From the NCBI RefSeq assembly GCF_000383475.1, contig NZ_KB911460.1:372001-436000 (forward strand): a DNA stretch of 64,000 nt, written 5' to 3'. This DNA comes from Microbacterium sp. 11MF (GTDB taxonomy: Bacteria; Actinomycetota; Actinomycetes; Actinomycetales; Microbacteriaceae). Position 1 is the first letter of the stretch, and every line of letters begins with the position of its first letter. The notes below the pieces were generated by a model. The model was not told where the DNA came from. It searched no databases and saw only the letters and a list, made by a program, of their open reading frames with translations. Made by a program: the position numbers and the translations under genes. Below are positions 1 to 8,918 of this stretch, piece by piece.

Positions 1-2
1 CC

Positions 3-257
3 CTCGGCTGCTCGTACAACGACCATTCGCACTGCCACGCCGCCGCGGTGACCATCGGCGGGACGCCCGGTGACGCCGAGTGCGCCACGTTCATCCCCCT
101 CGGCACGAAGGGCGGCCTCGACAAGGTCGTCAGTCACGTCGGCGCCTGCCAGCGCGCCGAGTGCGTCTTCAACTCGTCGCTCGAGTGCACCGCCGCGACG
201 GTGCGCGTGGGGCCCGGAGCGGAGTCGGCCGACTGCCTCACGTACCAGGCCGCCTGA
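3..257 (+). CDS. DUF1540 domain protein (5' end missing)
   Basis: The reading frame is open from the left edge, so the N-terminus lies outside the window. The visible 84 residues contain two similar cysteine-rich units: one with CSYNDHSHC and a later AECATF, and one with CQRAEC, LEC and a later ADCLTY. This spacing of Cys residues with a closing C-x-x-F/Y is the pattern of DUF1540, a small putative metal-binding domain usually found in tandem. No function is established. The stop TGA at 255-257 overlaps the proposed CTG start of the next gene. An internal ATG-like start at 48 would cut the first unit and is not credible. Confidence 0.75.
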   Translation, partial: LGCSYNDHSHCHAAAVTIGGTPGDAECATFIPLGTKGGLDKVVSHVGACQRAECVFNSSLECTAATVRVGPGAESADCLTYQAA

Positions 258-1201
258 CACCCGCCCTCGCGCGAGCCTACTTCGCGATCCAGGCGGCTGC
301 CGGCGCGCTGTGGTGGGTCGCCGTCTTCACGGTGCCGGTCGTCCGTGAGGCGACGCTCGGGAGCATCGATCCGTTCGTGATGGCGAGCCTCGATATCCCT
401 TTCTTCGTGATCGCCTCGGCGATCGCGGCGGCGGGGATCCGCGCCGCCGCCGTCATCGCCATGGGCTGGACGCTGCTCGTCACCGTCTTCCTCGCTCTCT
501 TCGCCGTGGTGACGACGGAGGCGGGATGGGGTGCCGTCCTCATGACCGCGGCGGCCGCGGCATCCGTTGTCGCCGCCACCGTCATCGTCCGCGGGTCCCT
601 TCCGACGCACCGGCTCATGGTGGGCCCCTTCCGGATCCGCCCCGCGTCGCCGGGAGCGACGGTGCGTCGCCACGTCGGAGCGACGGCCCTGCAGATCGTC
701 GTGTTCTGGGGCCTGGCGCTCGGGGTTGTTCCCGCGGTCATCGTCTGGATCGAGACGAGATGGATGCTGCACGTGCCGGTACCTGCCGGGGCGCGTGGCG
801 CCGGTGTCGCCCTCTTCACCGTTGCGAGTGCCGTCGGGTTGTGGTCCGGCGCTGTGATGTCGACGCAGGGTGAGGGCACGCCGCTGCCGATCGCGACGGC
901 GCGGCGCCTCGTGATCCGCGGCCCCTACCGTTTCGTCCGCAACCCGATGGCGGTCGCGGGCATCGCACAGGGCGTCGCGGTCGGGATGATGCTCTCGTCG
1001 TGGCTGGTGGTGCTCTACGCCGCCTGCGGCTCCGTCGTGTGGAACGCGGCGATCCGCCCGCATGAGGAGCGCGACCTCGAGGCGCGGTTCGGAGATGAGT
1101 TTCTGCGGTACCGGGAGCGGGTGCGGTGCTGGGTGCCGCGTCTGACACCGGTCGCGGTCGATCAGCCCGCGGCTTCTCCGGCGGGGGCCTCCGCCGAGTA
1201 G
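254..1201 (+). CDS. Isoprenylcysteine carboxyl methyltransferase / phospholipid methyltransferase family membrane protein
   Basis: A polytopic membrane protein of about 315 residues with at least six hydrophobic segments. The C-terminal part has the family signature IRGPYRFVRNPMA followed by a hydrophobic hairpin and HEERDLEARFGDEFLRYRERV, the S-adenosylmethionine-binding region of the ICMT/PEMT-like fold. The substrate cannot be read from the sequence. The start is uncertain. Reading in from the end of the DUF1540 gene, the first possible initiation codon is CTG at 254, overlapping the upstream TGA. Upstream GTG codons at 161 and 185 lie inside the previous gene, and GTG at 332 would cut off the first membrane helix. 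The last 40 bases overlap the convergent gene at 1162. Confidence 0.7.
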   Translation: MTPALARAYFAIQAAAGALWWVAVFTVPVVREATLGSIDPFVMASLDIPFFVIASAIAAAGIRAAAVIAMGWTLLVTVFLALFAVVTTEAGWGAVLMTAAAAASVVAATVIVRGSLPTHRLMVGPFRIRPASPGATVRRHVGATALQIVVFWGLALGVVPAVIVWIETRWMLHVPVPAGARGAGVALFTVASAVGLWSGAVMSTQGEGTPLPIATARRLVIRGPYRFVRNPMAVAGIAQGVAVGMMLSSWLVVLYAACGSVVWNAAIRPHEERDLEARFGDEFLRYRERVRCWVPRLTPVAVDQPAASPAGASAE

Positions 1202-1965
1202 ACCTCGACGGCGTCGTCGGCCAGCACGAACTGCAGACGGGTGCCGATGGCGAACTTCTCGCGCAGGGCGGCCGGCGTGGTGCTCGACACCACCAGGCTC
1301 GATGCCGGCGCGAAGGGCTCTGCTGCGCAGCTCGTGTACCAGGCTCCCGACCACCCGTCCTCGGGGGAGGCGCTCCAGGCTTCGTCCGGCAGGATCTGCA
1401 GGCACCGCGCCTTGACGCCGTCGCCGGTGTCGTAGTGGGCGACGATCGGTGTCATGCCCGCGAGTGCGCGGTAGATGCGGCCGTCCTCGGGTGGAGCGCT
1501 CAGGACCTCGGGCCAGGCCCGTTCCGCGTCGAGGGGGAGCGACGTGACGTGGGTGACCTCGACGCCGGCAGGGCTCGTGGCCCCCGCGGTCAGGGTGGGG
1601 GAGCTCGCCGCCGCGGTGATGCCGACCGAGAGGGTGGCGACCGCCGCAAGGGATCCCGCCCACGCGAGGCCCGCCAGCAGGCGTCGCCGACCCGCATCGG
1701 TGCCGGTAGTTGCTCGTGCGGCGCGGAGGTCGGCGGCGACGGCGGCCGGAACGGTCGGTGCGGGAGGCGCCGACGGTCGAGGTGTCTGCTGTCGGGGTGC
1801 TTCTGGAACTCCGTCGACCACGGGCGGGCGATGTCTCTCGTCGCGGGCGCGCGTCTCGAGCTCGGCGAGCCGGCGTCGCGCGGGGGGATCGTCGTCCAGG
1901 CCGCCGCCCGGCCCGTACGCTCTGGCCTGCAGCGCGCGCAGCTCTGCGCTCAGGCCGTCGTCCAT
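1162..1965 (-). CDS. Unknown single-pass membrane protein
   Basis: 267 residues, family not recognised. The first ~110 residues are rich in Arg, Pro and Ala and are probably cytoplasmic and disordered. One hydrophobic segment follows (LAGLAWAGSLAAVATLSVGI), then about 130 residues predicted to lie outside the membrane, with two Cys (RCLQIL and YTSCAAEP) that could form a disulfide. ATG at 1965 is chosen because it overlaps the upstream stop in a TGATG junction, so translation is probably coupled to the 123-residue gene before it. The 3' end overlaps the convergent methyltransferase gene by 40 bases. Confidence 0.65.
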   Translation of the reverse strand: MDDGLSAELRALQARAYGPGGGLDDDPPARRRLAELETRARDERHRPPVVDGVPEAPRQQTPRPSAPPAPTVPAAVAADLRAARATTGTDAGRRRLLAGLAWAGSLAAVATLSVGITAAASSPTLTAGATSPAGVEVTHVTSLPLDAERAWPEVLSAPPEDGRIYRALAGMTPIVAHYDTGDGVKARCLQILPDEAWSASPEDGWSGAWYTSCAAEPFAPASSLVVSSTTPAALREKFAIGTRLQFVLADDAVEVYSAEAPAGEAAG

Positions 1966-2336
1966 CAGAGCCCGAGAGTCTCGGGGGCGACGGATCCCGC
2001 TTCGGCCTCGACCTCGGCCAGCGACTTGGTCTGCAGGAAGGTGCACAGCATCGAGACCATCGCGAGCTCGCCCGAGAGCTCCAGTGTCCGACTGGCGTTC
2101 AGCTTGAGGTCCACCTCGCGCGCCTCGAAGGTGATGCCCCAGTGGATCGACCCGAGAGGCTCGGGCTGGATGTAGGTGAGGGTCATCGAGTCGAGCAGGT
2201 TGAGCGCGATGAGACCCGTGTCGAGCCCGTCGGTCCCGTCCTGCGGGATGACCTTGACCCGGTCGCTGATGGGATACCCCAGCGCGGCGAACTCCCCGAG
2301 CCACTGCTCGAGCATCTCCTTGCTGTGGAACGGCAT
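1965..2336 (-). CDS. Conserved hypothetical protein, 123 residues
   Basis: Not recognised. A compact, probably cytoplasmic protein without membrane segments. It has mixed alpha/beta character, with the phrase LLDSMTLTYIQPEPLGSIHWGITF in the middle and an acidic C-terminus. A good ribosome-binding site (CAGGAGAC) sits upstream of ATG 2336, and a GATAAT -10-like hexamer lies at 2375-2380 on the same strand. The stop codon overlaps the start of the membrane protein gene that follows, so the two form an operon and may act together. Confidence 0.65.
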   Translation of the reverse strand: MPFHSKEMLEQWLGEFAALGYPISDRVKVIPQDGTDGLDTGLIALNLLDSMTLTYIQPEPLGSIHWGITFEAREVDLKLNASRTLELSGELAMVSMLCTFLQTKSLAEVEAEAGSVAPETLGL

Positions 2337-2410
2337 GAGCAGTCTCCTGGAGGAACGCCGGATGGGACGCGACCATTATCACCCGTGCGACCTGGGAAGG
2401 GCATCCCGCC

Positions 2411-2416
2411 TAGGCT
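2411..2416 (+). promoter_or_regulatory. -10 box of a leaderless promoter for the YaeQ gene
   Basis: TAGGCT ends 6 bases before ATG 2423, with no Shine-Dalgarno sequence between them. This is the leaderless-mRNA arrangement repeated across the window. Confidence 0.5.
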
Positions 2417-2422
2417 CGACGG

Positions 2423-2962
2423 ATGGCCATCGGATCCACGATGCACACGTTCACCGTGCACCTCGCCGACGTCGATCGCGGCGTCTACGACGAACTGTCG
2501 CTGCGCCTCGCGCGGCATCCGTCCGAGACGGCGGCGAACGTCCTCCTCCGCGTGCTCGCGTACGCCCTCGAGTACGAAGAGGGGATCGCCTTCAGCGAGG
2601 GCATCTCGGCGACCGCCGAGCCGGCGGTCCTGGTCCGCGATGCGACGGGTCGGATGACGGCCTGGATCGATGTCGGTGCTCCGGATGCCGCGCGTCTGCA
2701 CTCGGCCAGTAAGGCGGCCGACCGGGTCGCGGTGTACACCCACCGCGAGCCGAACCGTCTGGCGCAGGCGTGGGCGGGGAAGACGATCCACCGCGCGGCC
2801 GACATCCCGGTCTTCAGCTTCGATCGCGACTTCGTGGACGATGCCGCTTCCGCTCTGGAGCGGCGCAGCACACTCACCGTGTCGGTCACCGAGCGGCAGC
2901 TCTATCTCGACGTCAACGGCCGGTCCACCTCGTCGGCCATCGCTGAGCAGCGGGTCGGCTGA
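2423..2962 (+). CDS. yaeQ: YaeQ family protein
   Basis: 179 residues, the usual YaeQ length. Family features are visible in order: an opening strand (HTFTVHLADVDRGVYDELSLRLARHPSET), the central LLRVLAYALEYEEGIAFS, the WIDVGAPD segment, KAADRVAVYTH, and the closing TVSVTERQLYLDVNG. YaeQ proteins have a PD-(D/E)XK nuclease-like fold. They have been linked to RfaH-type phenotypes in enterobacteria, but the molecular role is unsettled. A leaderless -10 box precedes the start. Confidence 0.9.
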   Translation: MAIGSTMHTFTVHLADVDRGVYDELSLRLARHPSETAANVLLRVLAYALEYEEGIAFSEGISATAEPAVLVRDATGRMTAWIDVGAPDAARLHSASKAADRVAVYTHREPNRLAQAWAGKTIHRAADIPVFSFDRDFVDDAASALERRSTLTVSVTERQLYLDVNGRSTSSAIAEQRVG

Positions 2963-3063
2963 CACCTCCGGTCCGGCGGGATGCGGGACGCTCCAGCCTG
3001 TGCAGCCCCTGGCAGTCCCGTGGGGATCGCCGATGCATGCCGCAACGGCGATGCGCCTCCCCG

Positions 3064-3069
3064 TAGCGT
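3064..3069 (+). promoter_or_regulatory. Possible -10 box for the desaturase gene
   Basis: TAGCGT in the 259-base gap between the YaeQ gene and the desaturase matches the TANNNT boxes seen elsewhere. It would give a leader of about 70 bases to ATC 3147 or 145 bases to ATG 3222. No convincing -35 was seen. Confidence 0.3.
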
Positions 3070-3221
3070 GGCCCTCACGTGGTCGGCATCCGCTGATCGT
3101 TTCTCCCTCCGCCCCGGCGGACACCCGATCTCGAGCAGGTGCTTTCATCGCTTCAACCGCCACCGAGTCGCGTCTCGGTCCCGTCCGCCAGACATACGCC
3201 GGAACAGCGGAGTTCCCCCCG

Positions 3222-4253
3222 ATGGCGAAAGCGTTCACCGACGTCTCGCGCATCGTCCGCGAAACGGGGTTGCTGCACCGGACCCACGCCTTCTACGTCA
3301 TGGTCGGCATCGCGCTGACGCTCGCCTTCGGCGGGGCAGTGACCGGATTCATCCTGCTCGGTGACAGCTGGTTCCAGCTGCTCATCGCCGGGGCCCTCGG
3401 CATCATCTTCACTCAGGTGGCCTTCCTCGCCCACGAGGCGGCGCACCGGCAGATCCTGAGCTCCGGTCCCGCCAACGATCGTCTCGCGCGCATCCTCGCG
3501 GCCGGTGTCGTCGGCATCAGCTACGCCTGGTGGACCGGCAAGCACACGCGTCACCACGCGAACCCGAACCGCGTCGGCAAGGACCCCGACATCGAGATCG
3601 ACACGCTCTCGTTCATCGAGACGGATGCCGCATCGGCTCGCGGCCTGCGCCGCGCGATCACGAAGCGTCAGGGCTGGCTGTTCTTCCCCCTCCTCACCCT
3701 CGAGGGCCTCAACCTGCACTTCCTCGGCCTGAAGTTCCTCTTCACCGAGAAGGACGTGAAGGCGCGCTGGCTGGAGATCGGCATGATCGTCCTGCGTCTG
3801 GCCGTCGTCCTCGTCCCGGTGTTCCTGCTCCTGCCCCTCGGCATGGCGTTCGCCTTCGTCGGTGTGCAGCTCGCCGTCTTCGGCGTGTACATGGGCGCGT
3901 CGTTCGCCCCGAACCACAAGGGGATGCCGGTCATCGCCCCCGACGCGAAGCTCGACTTCTTCAGCAAGCAGGTGCGCACCTCCCGCAACATCCGCGGCGG
4001 CTGGTGGGCCACCTGGCTCATGGGCGGTCTGAACTACCAGGTGGAGCACCACCTGTTCCCGAACATGCCCCGCCCGCACCTGTCGAAGGCTCGCGAGATC
4101 GTGCGCGAGCACTGCGCGACCCTCGGGGTTCCGTACACGGAGACGAGCCTCGGCCGGTCGTATGCGATCGTCATCGACTACCTGAACCGCGTGGGCCTCG
4201 CCGCCCGCGACCCGTTCGACTGCCCGATGACGGCGGAGTTCCGCCGGGGCTGA
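3222..4253 (+). CDS. Membrane fatty acid (acyl-lipid or acyl-CoA) desaturase
   Basis: Di-iron desaturase that puts a double bond into membrane acyl chains. All three histidine boxes are present: HEAAH at residues 71-75, HTRHH at 108-112, and QVEHH with the last two His at 276-277. Paired hydrophobic helices lie before and between them. ATG 3222 (MAKAFTDVSRIVRE) is the first conventional start. However, the frame stays open upstream and encodes ESRLGPVRQTYAGTAEFPP, which looks like the N-terminus of related actinobacterial desaturases. No ATG or GTG begins that extension, but an in-frame ATC at 3147 follows an AGGTG. The true protein may therefore be 25 residues longer (see findings). The stop lies 3 bases from the convergent nitroreductase gene. 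Confidence 0.88.
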   Translation: MAKAFTDVSRIVRETGLLHRTHAFYVMVGIALTLAFGGAVTGFILLGDSWFQLLIAGALGIIFTQVAFLAHEAAHRQILSSGPANDRLARILAAGVVGISYAWWTGKHTRHHANPNRVGKDPDIEIDTLSFIETDAASARGLRRAITKRQGWLFFPLLTLEGLNLHFLGLKFLFTEKDVKARWLEIGMIVLRLAVVLVPVFLLLPLGMAFAFVGVQLAVFGVYMGASFAPNHKGMPVIAPDAKLDFFSKQVRTSRNIRGGWWATWLMGGLNYQVEHHLFPNMPRPHLSKAREIVREHCATLGVPYTETSLGRSYAIVIDYLNRVGLAARDPFDCPMTAEFRRG

Positions 4254-4256
4254 GGC

Positions 4257-4847
4257 TCAGACGGGACCCGCGTCAGCGGGAAGAGCGCCGAGGAACGGTT
4301 CGGGATCGAGCCGCTTCCTCGGCGCTTCGTCGATTCTGGCGCGGAGGTCGGCGTCGACACTCCCGACGTAGAGCCAGCCCATCAACAGCTCGTGGTCGGC
4401 GAGACCGTGGAGCGCGCGCACCTCGGGGGAGTTGACCGCGAGGCCTGTTCGCCACATGACGCCCCATCCGGCCCGCCAGAGCGCGAGCTCGAGCAGGTGC
4501 GCGGCGCCCGCGGCTGTGGCGTGCTGCTCCCAGACGGGCACGGCCGGGTGCGCCTTCGGGCTCGCGACGACCGCGATCAGCAGGTCGGCGCGGAACGGCT
4601 TCGTGTTCCGCTCCCCGGGCTCACGGGTGGTGCCGGCGGCGGTGTCGAGCGCGTCGCCGAGGCGGGCGCGGTCATCGCCGCGCAGCGCGAGCAGGCGCCA
4701 GGGGCGGAGGGCCTTGTGGTCCGCGACAGGGGTCACTGCGGCGAGCAGCTCGCGCAGCTCGTCGTCGGTCGGAGCACCCGGCCCCACTTTCGCGAGCGAC
4801 CGCCGCGTCGCCATCGCCTCGAGGACCGGATCGTCGAACGTCGCCAT
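4257..4847 (-). CDS. Nitroreductase family protein
   Basis: 196 residues with the FMN-dependent nitroreductase fold: an N-terminal ATRRSLAKV motif (the RRS FMN-phosphate contact), LRPWRLLAL, a central helix with AHLLELALWRAGWGVMWRTG, and a C-terminal LMGWLYVGS. Members are homodimeric flavin reductases or nitroreductases using NAD(P)H. The specific substrate is unknown. ATG 4847 is preferred over upstream starts because the homologous region begins at ATFDDPVLEAMATRRS and a GGAGGG ribosome-binding site lies just before it. The gene is divergent from the SRPBCC gene. Confidence 0.82.
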   Translation of the reverse strand: MATFDDPVLEAMATRRSLAKVGPGAPTDDELRELLAAVTPVADHKALRPWRLLALRGDDRARLGDALDTAAGTTREPGERNTKPFRADLLIAVVASPKAHPAVPVWEQHATAAGAAHLLELALWRAGWGVMWRTGLAVNSPEVRALHGLADHELLMGWLYVGSVDADLRARIDEAPRKRLDPEPFLGALPADAGPV

Positions 4848-4892
4848 CCCTCCATCCTCGTCGCTTCCGAGGCGGGTGTCGCCGAGGCGGGG

Positions 4893-4898
4893 TAGCGT
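4893..4898 (+). promoter_or_regulatory. -10 box of a leaderless promoter for the SRPBCC gene
   Basis: TAGCGT ends 7 bases before ATG 4906, without a ribosome-binding site. Confidence 0.45.
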
Positions 4899-4905
4899 CC
4901 CGGTC

Positions 4906-5301
4906 ATGACCTGGCCCGCCCATCACCTCTCCCGCACGATCGAGCGCCCACCGCGCGAGGTGATCGCGTTCGCCGGTGACCCCGCGAACCTGCCGCGGTG
5001 GGCGGCGGGGCTGAGCTCCGGCATCCGGAACGATGGCGGCCACTGGCTCGCGGACTCGCCCCTGGGGGACATCGAGGTCGCGTTCGTCGGGCCGGTCGAG
5101 GCGGGCGTGCTCGATCATGACGTCCGTCTTCCGGACGGCACGGTCGTGCACAACCCGCTGCGGGTGCTGCGCAACGATGCCGGCAGCGAGGTGGTCTTCA
5201 CGCTGTTCCGCCGTGACGGCGTCACGGATGCGGAGTTCGCTGAGGATGCCGCGGCGATCGAGGCCGACCTCGAGACGCTCCGGGCGGTGATGGAGAGCTG
5301 A
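4906..5301 (+). CDS. SRPBCC (START-like) family protein
   Basis: 131 residues. The opening HLSRTIERPPREVIAFAGDPANLPRWAAGL is typical of SRPBCC/polyketide-cyclase-like proteins, where a strand and two short helices (with the FxxDPxNLPxW pattern) form the mouth of a hydrophobic ligand pocket. A long C-terminal helix (EDAAAIEADLETLRAVME) closes the fold. The ligand is unknown. It has its own leaderless promoter and stands alone, ending about 90 bases before the carboxylase operon. Confidence 0.78.
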   Translation: MTWPAHHLSRTIERPPREVIAFAGDPANLPRWAAGLSSGIRNDGGHWLADSPLGDIEVAFVGPVEAGVLDHDVRLPDGTVVHNPLRVLRNDAGSEVVFTLFRRDGVTDAEFAEDAAAIEADLETLRAVMES

Positions 5302-5344
5302 CCGGGCCTTCCCGTGCCGGGGCCGCGGTGTTATCGTTCGACTG

Positions 5345-5362
5345 AGTTATCAATCGATAACT
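5345..5362 (+). promoter_or_regulatory. Palindromic operator in front of the carboxylase operon (probable TetR site)
   Basis: AGTTATC-AATC-GATAACT is a perfect 7-base inverted repeat in an otherwise GC-rich stretch. A further GTTATC half-site lies 16 bases upstream at 5330-5335. It sits 30 bases before the ribosome-binding site of the first gene of an operon that ends with a TetR gene, so autoregulation by that TetR is the natural reading. TATCGT at 5332-5337 could be the -10, which would put the palindrome at the transcription start. Confidence 0.6.
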
Positions 5363-5391
5363 GAAGCACTCTCCCGGAGGTGCCGTCGACG

Positions 5392-6954
5392 ATGACAGCC
5401 CCCACGACGTATCCCGACCTGGTCGCCGAGCTCGAGCGGCGTCGCGCTGAGGCCGCCCGCGGCGGCCCCGAGCGGGCGCGCGAGCGGCACACCGCCCGCG
5501 GCAAGCTGCTCGCCCGCGACCGCATCGACACCCTGCTCGACGTCGGCAGCCCCTTCCTGGAGGTCGGTGCGCTCGCCGGTGTCGACCTGTACGACGACGA
5601 ATGCCCCTCCGGAGGCGTCGTCGCCGGCGTCGGACTGATCCACGGCCGGCACATCATGGTCGTGGCGAACGACGCGACGGTGAAGGGCGGCACGTACTAC
5701 CCGATCACCGTCAAGAAGCACCTGCGAGCACAGGAGATCGCCGCCGAGAACCGCCTGCCGTGCGTCTACCTCGTCGACTCCGGCGGCGCGTTCCTGCCCA
5801 TGCAGGACGAGGTGTTCCCCGACCGCGACCACTTCGGGCGCATCTTCTACAACCAGGCGCGGATGTCGCGGGACGGCATCCCGCAGATCGCGGCGGTCCT
5901 CGGGTCGTCCACCGCCGGCGGCGCCTACGTGCCGGCGATGAGCGACGAGACGGTCATCGTCCGGAACCAGGGCACGATCTTCCTCGGCGGTCCGCCCCTC
6001 GTGAAGGCGGCGACGGGAGAGATCGTCTCGGCAGAGGACCTCGGCGGCGGCGACCTCCACACGAGGGTCTCGGGCGTCACCGACCACCTCGCCGAGAACG
6101 ATGAGCACGCGCTGCAGATCGTCCGCGACATCGTCGCGACGCTCCCCGCCCCGGCACCGCTGCGCGAGCAGCCCGAGCCCGTGGTCCCTCCCGCCGCCGA
6201 TCCGGCCACCCTCGTCGACGTCGTGCCGGTCGAACTCACCACGCCGTACGACGCCCGCGAGATCGTCCACCGCCTCATCGACGGCGGTACGTGGCACGAG
6301 TTCAAGCGCGAGTACGGCGAAACCCTCGTCACCGGCTTCGCCCGCCTGCACGGACACCGCGTCGGCATCCTCGCGAACAACGGTGTCCTCTTCGGGGAGT
6401 CGGCGCTGAAGGGCGCCCACTTCATCGAGCTGTGCGACCAGCGCGGCATCCCGCTCGTGTTCCTGCAGAACATCACCGGGTTCATGGTCGGCCGCGAGTA
6501 CGAGTCGGCCGGCATCGCCAAGCACGGCGCGAAGATGGTGAACGCCGTCGCGTGCGCGTCGGTGCCCAAGCTCACCGTCGTCGTCGGCGGCTCGTTCGGC
6601 GCCGGCACCTATTCGATGTGCGGCCGCGCCTACTCGCCGCGGTTCCTGTGGCTCTGGCCCGGTGCGCGGGTGTCGGTCATGGGCGGGCCGCAGGCGGCAT
6701 CCGTCCTCTCGACCGTCCGCCGCGAGCAGATCGAGGCGCGCGGCGAGGAGTGGTCGGCGGAGGACGAGGCGGCGTTCCAGGCGCCGATCCGTGCGCAGTA
6801 CGAGGAGCAGGGGAGCCCGTACTACTCGACGGCCCGCCTGTGGGACGACGGCATCCTGGCCCCCGCCGAGACCCGCGACGCGCTCGGTCTCGCCCTCGAC
6901 GTCTGCCTCCGAGCCCCCTTCGACGCGCCGGGCTACGGCGTCTTCCGGATGTGA
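5392..6954 (+). CDS. Acyl-CoA carboxylase beta (carboxyltransferase) subunit, methylcrotonyl-CoA type
   Basis: 520 residues. Carries the N- and C-terminal carboxyltransferase domains: [14 protein letters not shown], then [41 protein letters not shown], and in the second half [31 protein letters not shown] and [19 protein letters not shown]. These phrases are typical of methylcrotonyl/geranyl-CoA carboxylase beta subunits rather than propionyl-CoA ones. It transfers CO2 from biotin on the alpha subunit to the acyl-CoA. ATG 5392 has a CCCGGAGG ribosome-binding site; GTG 5380 overlaps that site and is rejected. The cluster order matches accD1-accA1 of Mycobacterium tuberculosis (leucine breakdown). 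The stop overlaps the next ATG. Confidence 0.9.
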   Translation: MTAPTTYPDLVAELERRRAEAARGGPERARERHTARGKLLARDRIDTLLDVGSPFLEVGALAGVDLYDDECPSGGVVAGVGLIHGRHIMVVANDATVKGGTYYPITVKKHLRAQEIAAENRLPCVYLVDSGGAFLPMQDEVFPDRDHFGRIFYNQARMSRDGIPQIAAVLGSSTAGGAYVPAMSDETVIVRNQGTIFLGGPPLVKAATGEIVSAEDLGGGDLHTRVSGVTDHLAENDEHALQIVRDIVATLPAPAPLREQPEPVVPPAADPATLVDVVPVELTTPYDAREIVHRLIDGGTWHEFKREYGETLVTGFARLHGHRVGILANNGVLFGESALKGAHFIELCDQRGIPLVFLQNITGFMVGREYESAGIAKHGAKMVNAVACASVPKLTVVVGGSFGAGTYSMCGRAYSPRFLWLWPGARVSVMGGPQAASVLSTVRREQIEARGEEWSAEDEAAFQAPIRAQYEEQGSPYYSTARLWDDGILAPAETRDALGLALDVCLRAPFDAPGYGVFRM

Positions 6955-8918
6955 TGCGCATGTTCTCGACAGTCCTCATCGCGAACCGTGGCGAGATCGC
7001 GTGCCGTGTCATCCGCACGCTGCGGGAGCTCGGCATCCGCTCGGTCGCCGTCTACAGCGACGCGGATGCCGGCGCCCGCCACGTCGCACTGGCCGACGAG
7101 TCCGTGCGCCTCGGTCCCGCGCCCGCCGCGCTGAGCTACCTCGACATCGACGCGGTGATCGCCGCGGCCCGCGCCACGGGGGCGGAGGCGATCCACCCCG
7201 GGTACGGGTTCCTCTCCGAGAACACCGCGTTCGCCGCGGCGTGCGAGCAGGCGGGGATCGTCTTCATCGGGCCGAGCGCCGACGCCATCCGCACGATGGG
7301 CGACAAGATCGCCGCCAAGCACGCCGTCGACGCCCGCGGCGTGCCGACCGTGCCGGGCGTGGCGCGCGCCGGCATGACCGACGACGAGCTGATCGCGGCC
7401 GCTCCCGAGGTGGGCTATCCGCTGCTGATCAAGCCTTCCGCGGGCGGTGGCGGCAAGGGCATGCACGTCGTGACGGATGCCGGGGGCCTTCCCGCGGCGC
7501 TCGCCGCGGCGCGACGCGAGGCGGGCGCGAGCTTCGGCGACGACACGCTGTTCCTCGAGCGCTACGTCGACACCCCACGGCACATCGAGGTGCAGGTCCT
7601 CGCCGACGCGCACGGCACCGTCGTGCACCTGGGGGAGCGGGAGTGCTCGCTGCAGCGCCGACACCAGAAGGTCATCGAGGAGGCGCCGTCGCCGCTTCTC
7701 GACGAGACGACTCGGGCCCGGATCGGGCAGGCGGCGTGCGAGACGGCGCGGAGTGTCGACTACCGGGGCGCGGGGACGGTCGAGTTCATCGTCGCCGCCG
7801 ACCGCCCCGACGAGTTCTTCTTCATGGAGATGAACACCCGCCTGCAGGTCGAGCACCCCGTCACCGAGCAAATCACCGGCATCGATCTCGTCGCCGCGCA
7901 GCTGCGGATCGCGGCGGGGGAGCCGCTCGGGTTCGCGCAGGTCGACGTGACACTCACGGGTCACAGCATCGAGGCGCGCGTCTACGCAGAGGATCCGGCC
8001 GCCGGCTTCCTGCCGACCGGCGGGCACGTGGTGGCCGTGCGACACCCGGCGGGCCCCGGCATCCGGGTCGACAGCGCCCTCGCCGACGGACTCGACGTCT
8101 CGGTCGACTACGACCCCATGCTCGCGAAGGTCATCGCGACGGGCGCCACCCGTGACGAGGCGCGGCGCCGGCTCGCCGCGGCGCTGGGCGACACGGCCGT
8201 GCTCGGCTTCGAGACGAACGTGCCGTTCCTCCGGGCGCTGCTCGAGCTGCCCGCCGTCGCCGCCGGCGACCTCGACACAGGGCTCATCGCGCGGGAGCTC
8301 GACGGGCTCCTCGCCTCGGACGATCCCGCCGACGTGCTCACCGAGGCGGCGCTGCTGATGGATGCCGCGGTCCCGCGCGCCGACGATCCGTGGCGGCGCG
8401 CGGACGGCTGGCGCCTGGGCTCGCCCGCACCGCGACGGTACCGGCTCGCGTCCGGCGGCGAGGAGCGGATCGTGGAGCTGGTCGGCGACGGGGTGATCGT
8501 CGACGGCGCGGCGGCCCCGGCATCCGTCCGTCCCCTCGGCGACCGAGTCGTCGTGCGCATCGGGGATCGGAGCGTCTCGCTCGTCGCGGCGGTCGACGGC
8601 GACGTCGTCTGGCTCTCGGCGGGCGGACGCGCGCACGAGGTGCGGCGCGTGCGGCTCGACCATCGCCGCGACGCGGATGCGTCGGCCGTGCCCGAACTCG
8701 TCTCGCCCATGCCGGGGGTGGTCGTGATGACCTCGGTCGCCGACGGGGCAGAGGTCGCCGCCGGCGACGCGGTGGTGGTCGTCGAAGCGATGAAGATGGA
8801 ACATGTGGTGAGAGCGGAGGTCGCGGGCACCGTGGCGTTGCGCGTCGCGACCGGCGACAGCGTCGGCCGCGGGCAGACCCTGGCCGTCGTGACCCCGACC
8901 CCGGAGGAGGACGCATGA
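6954..8918 (+). CDS. Acyl-CoA carboxylase alpha subunit (biotin carboxylase plus biotin carrier)
   Basis: 654 residues. The N-terminal biotin carboxylase has [30 protein letters not shown], the Gly-rich [17 protein letters not shown] loop and [14 protein letters not shown] linker region follows. The C-terminal biotinyl domain has EAMKMEH with the biotin-accepting Lys at about 614. The protein loads CO2 onto biotin using ATP and bicarbonate and works with the beta subunit before it. ATG 6954 overlaps the upstream stop (TGATG), which favours it over ATG 6960. The 3' end overlaps the next gene by ATGA. Confidence 0.92.
   Translation: MRMFSTVLIANRGEIACRVIRTLRELGIRSVAVYSDADAGARHVALADESVRLGPAPAALSYLDIDAVIAAARATGAEAIHPGYGFLSENTAFAAACEQAGIVFIGPSADAIRTMGDKIAAKHAVDARGVPTVPGVARAGMTDDELIAAAPEVGYPLLIKPSAGGGGKGMHVVTDAGGLPAALAAARREAGASFGDDTLFLERYVDTPRHIEVQVLADAHGTVVHLGERECSLQRRHQKVIEEAPSPLLDETTRARIGQAACETARSVDYRGAGTVEFIVAADRPDEFFFMEMNTRLQVEHPVTEQITGIDLVAAQLRIAAGEPLGFAQVDVTLTGHSIEARVYAEDPAAGFLPTGGHVVAVRHPAGPGIRVDSALADGLDVSVDYDPMLAKVIATGATRDEARRRLAAALGDTAVLGFETNVPFLRALLELPAVAAGDLDTGLIARELDGLLASDDPADVLTEAALLMDAAVPRADDPWRRADGWRLGSPAPRRYRLASGGEERIVELVGDGVIVDGAAAPASVRPLGDRVVVRIGDRSVSLVAAVDGDVVWLSAGGRAHEVRRVRLDHRRDADASAVPELVSPMPGVVVMTSVADGAEVAAGDAVVVVEAMKMEHVVRAEVAGTVALRVATGDSVGRGQTLAVVTPTPEEDA

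Noticed and set aside
5380..5391. GTG 5380 as start of the carboxylase beta subunit
   Set aside because: It overlaps the CCCGGAGG ribosome-binding site of ATG 5392.
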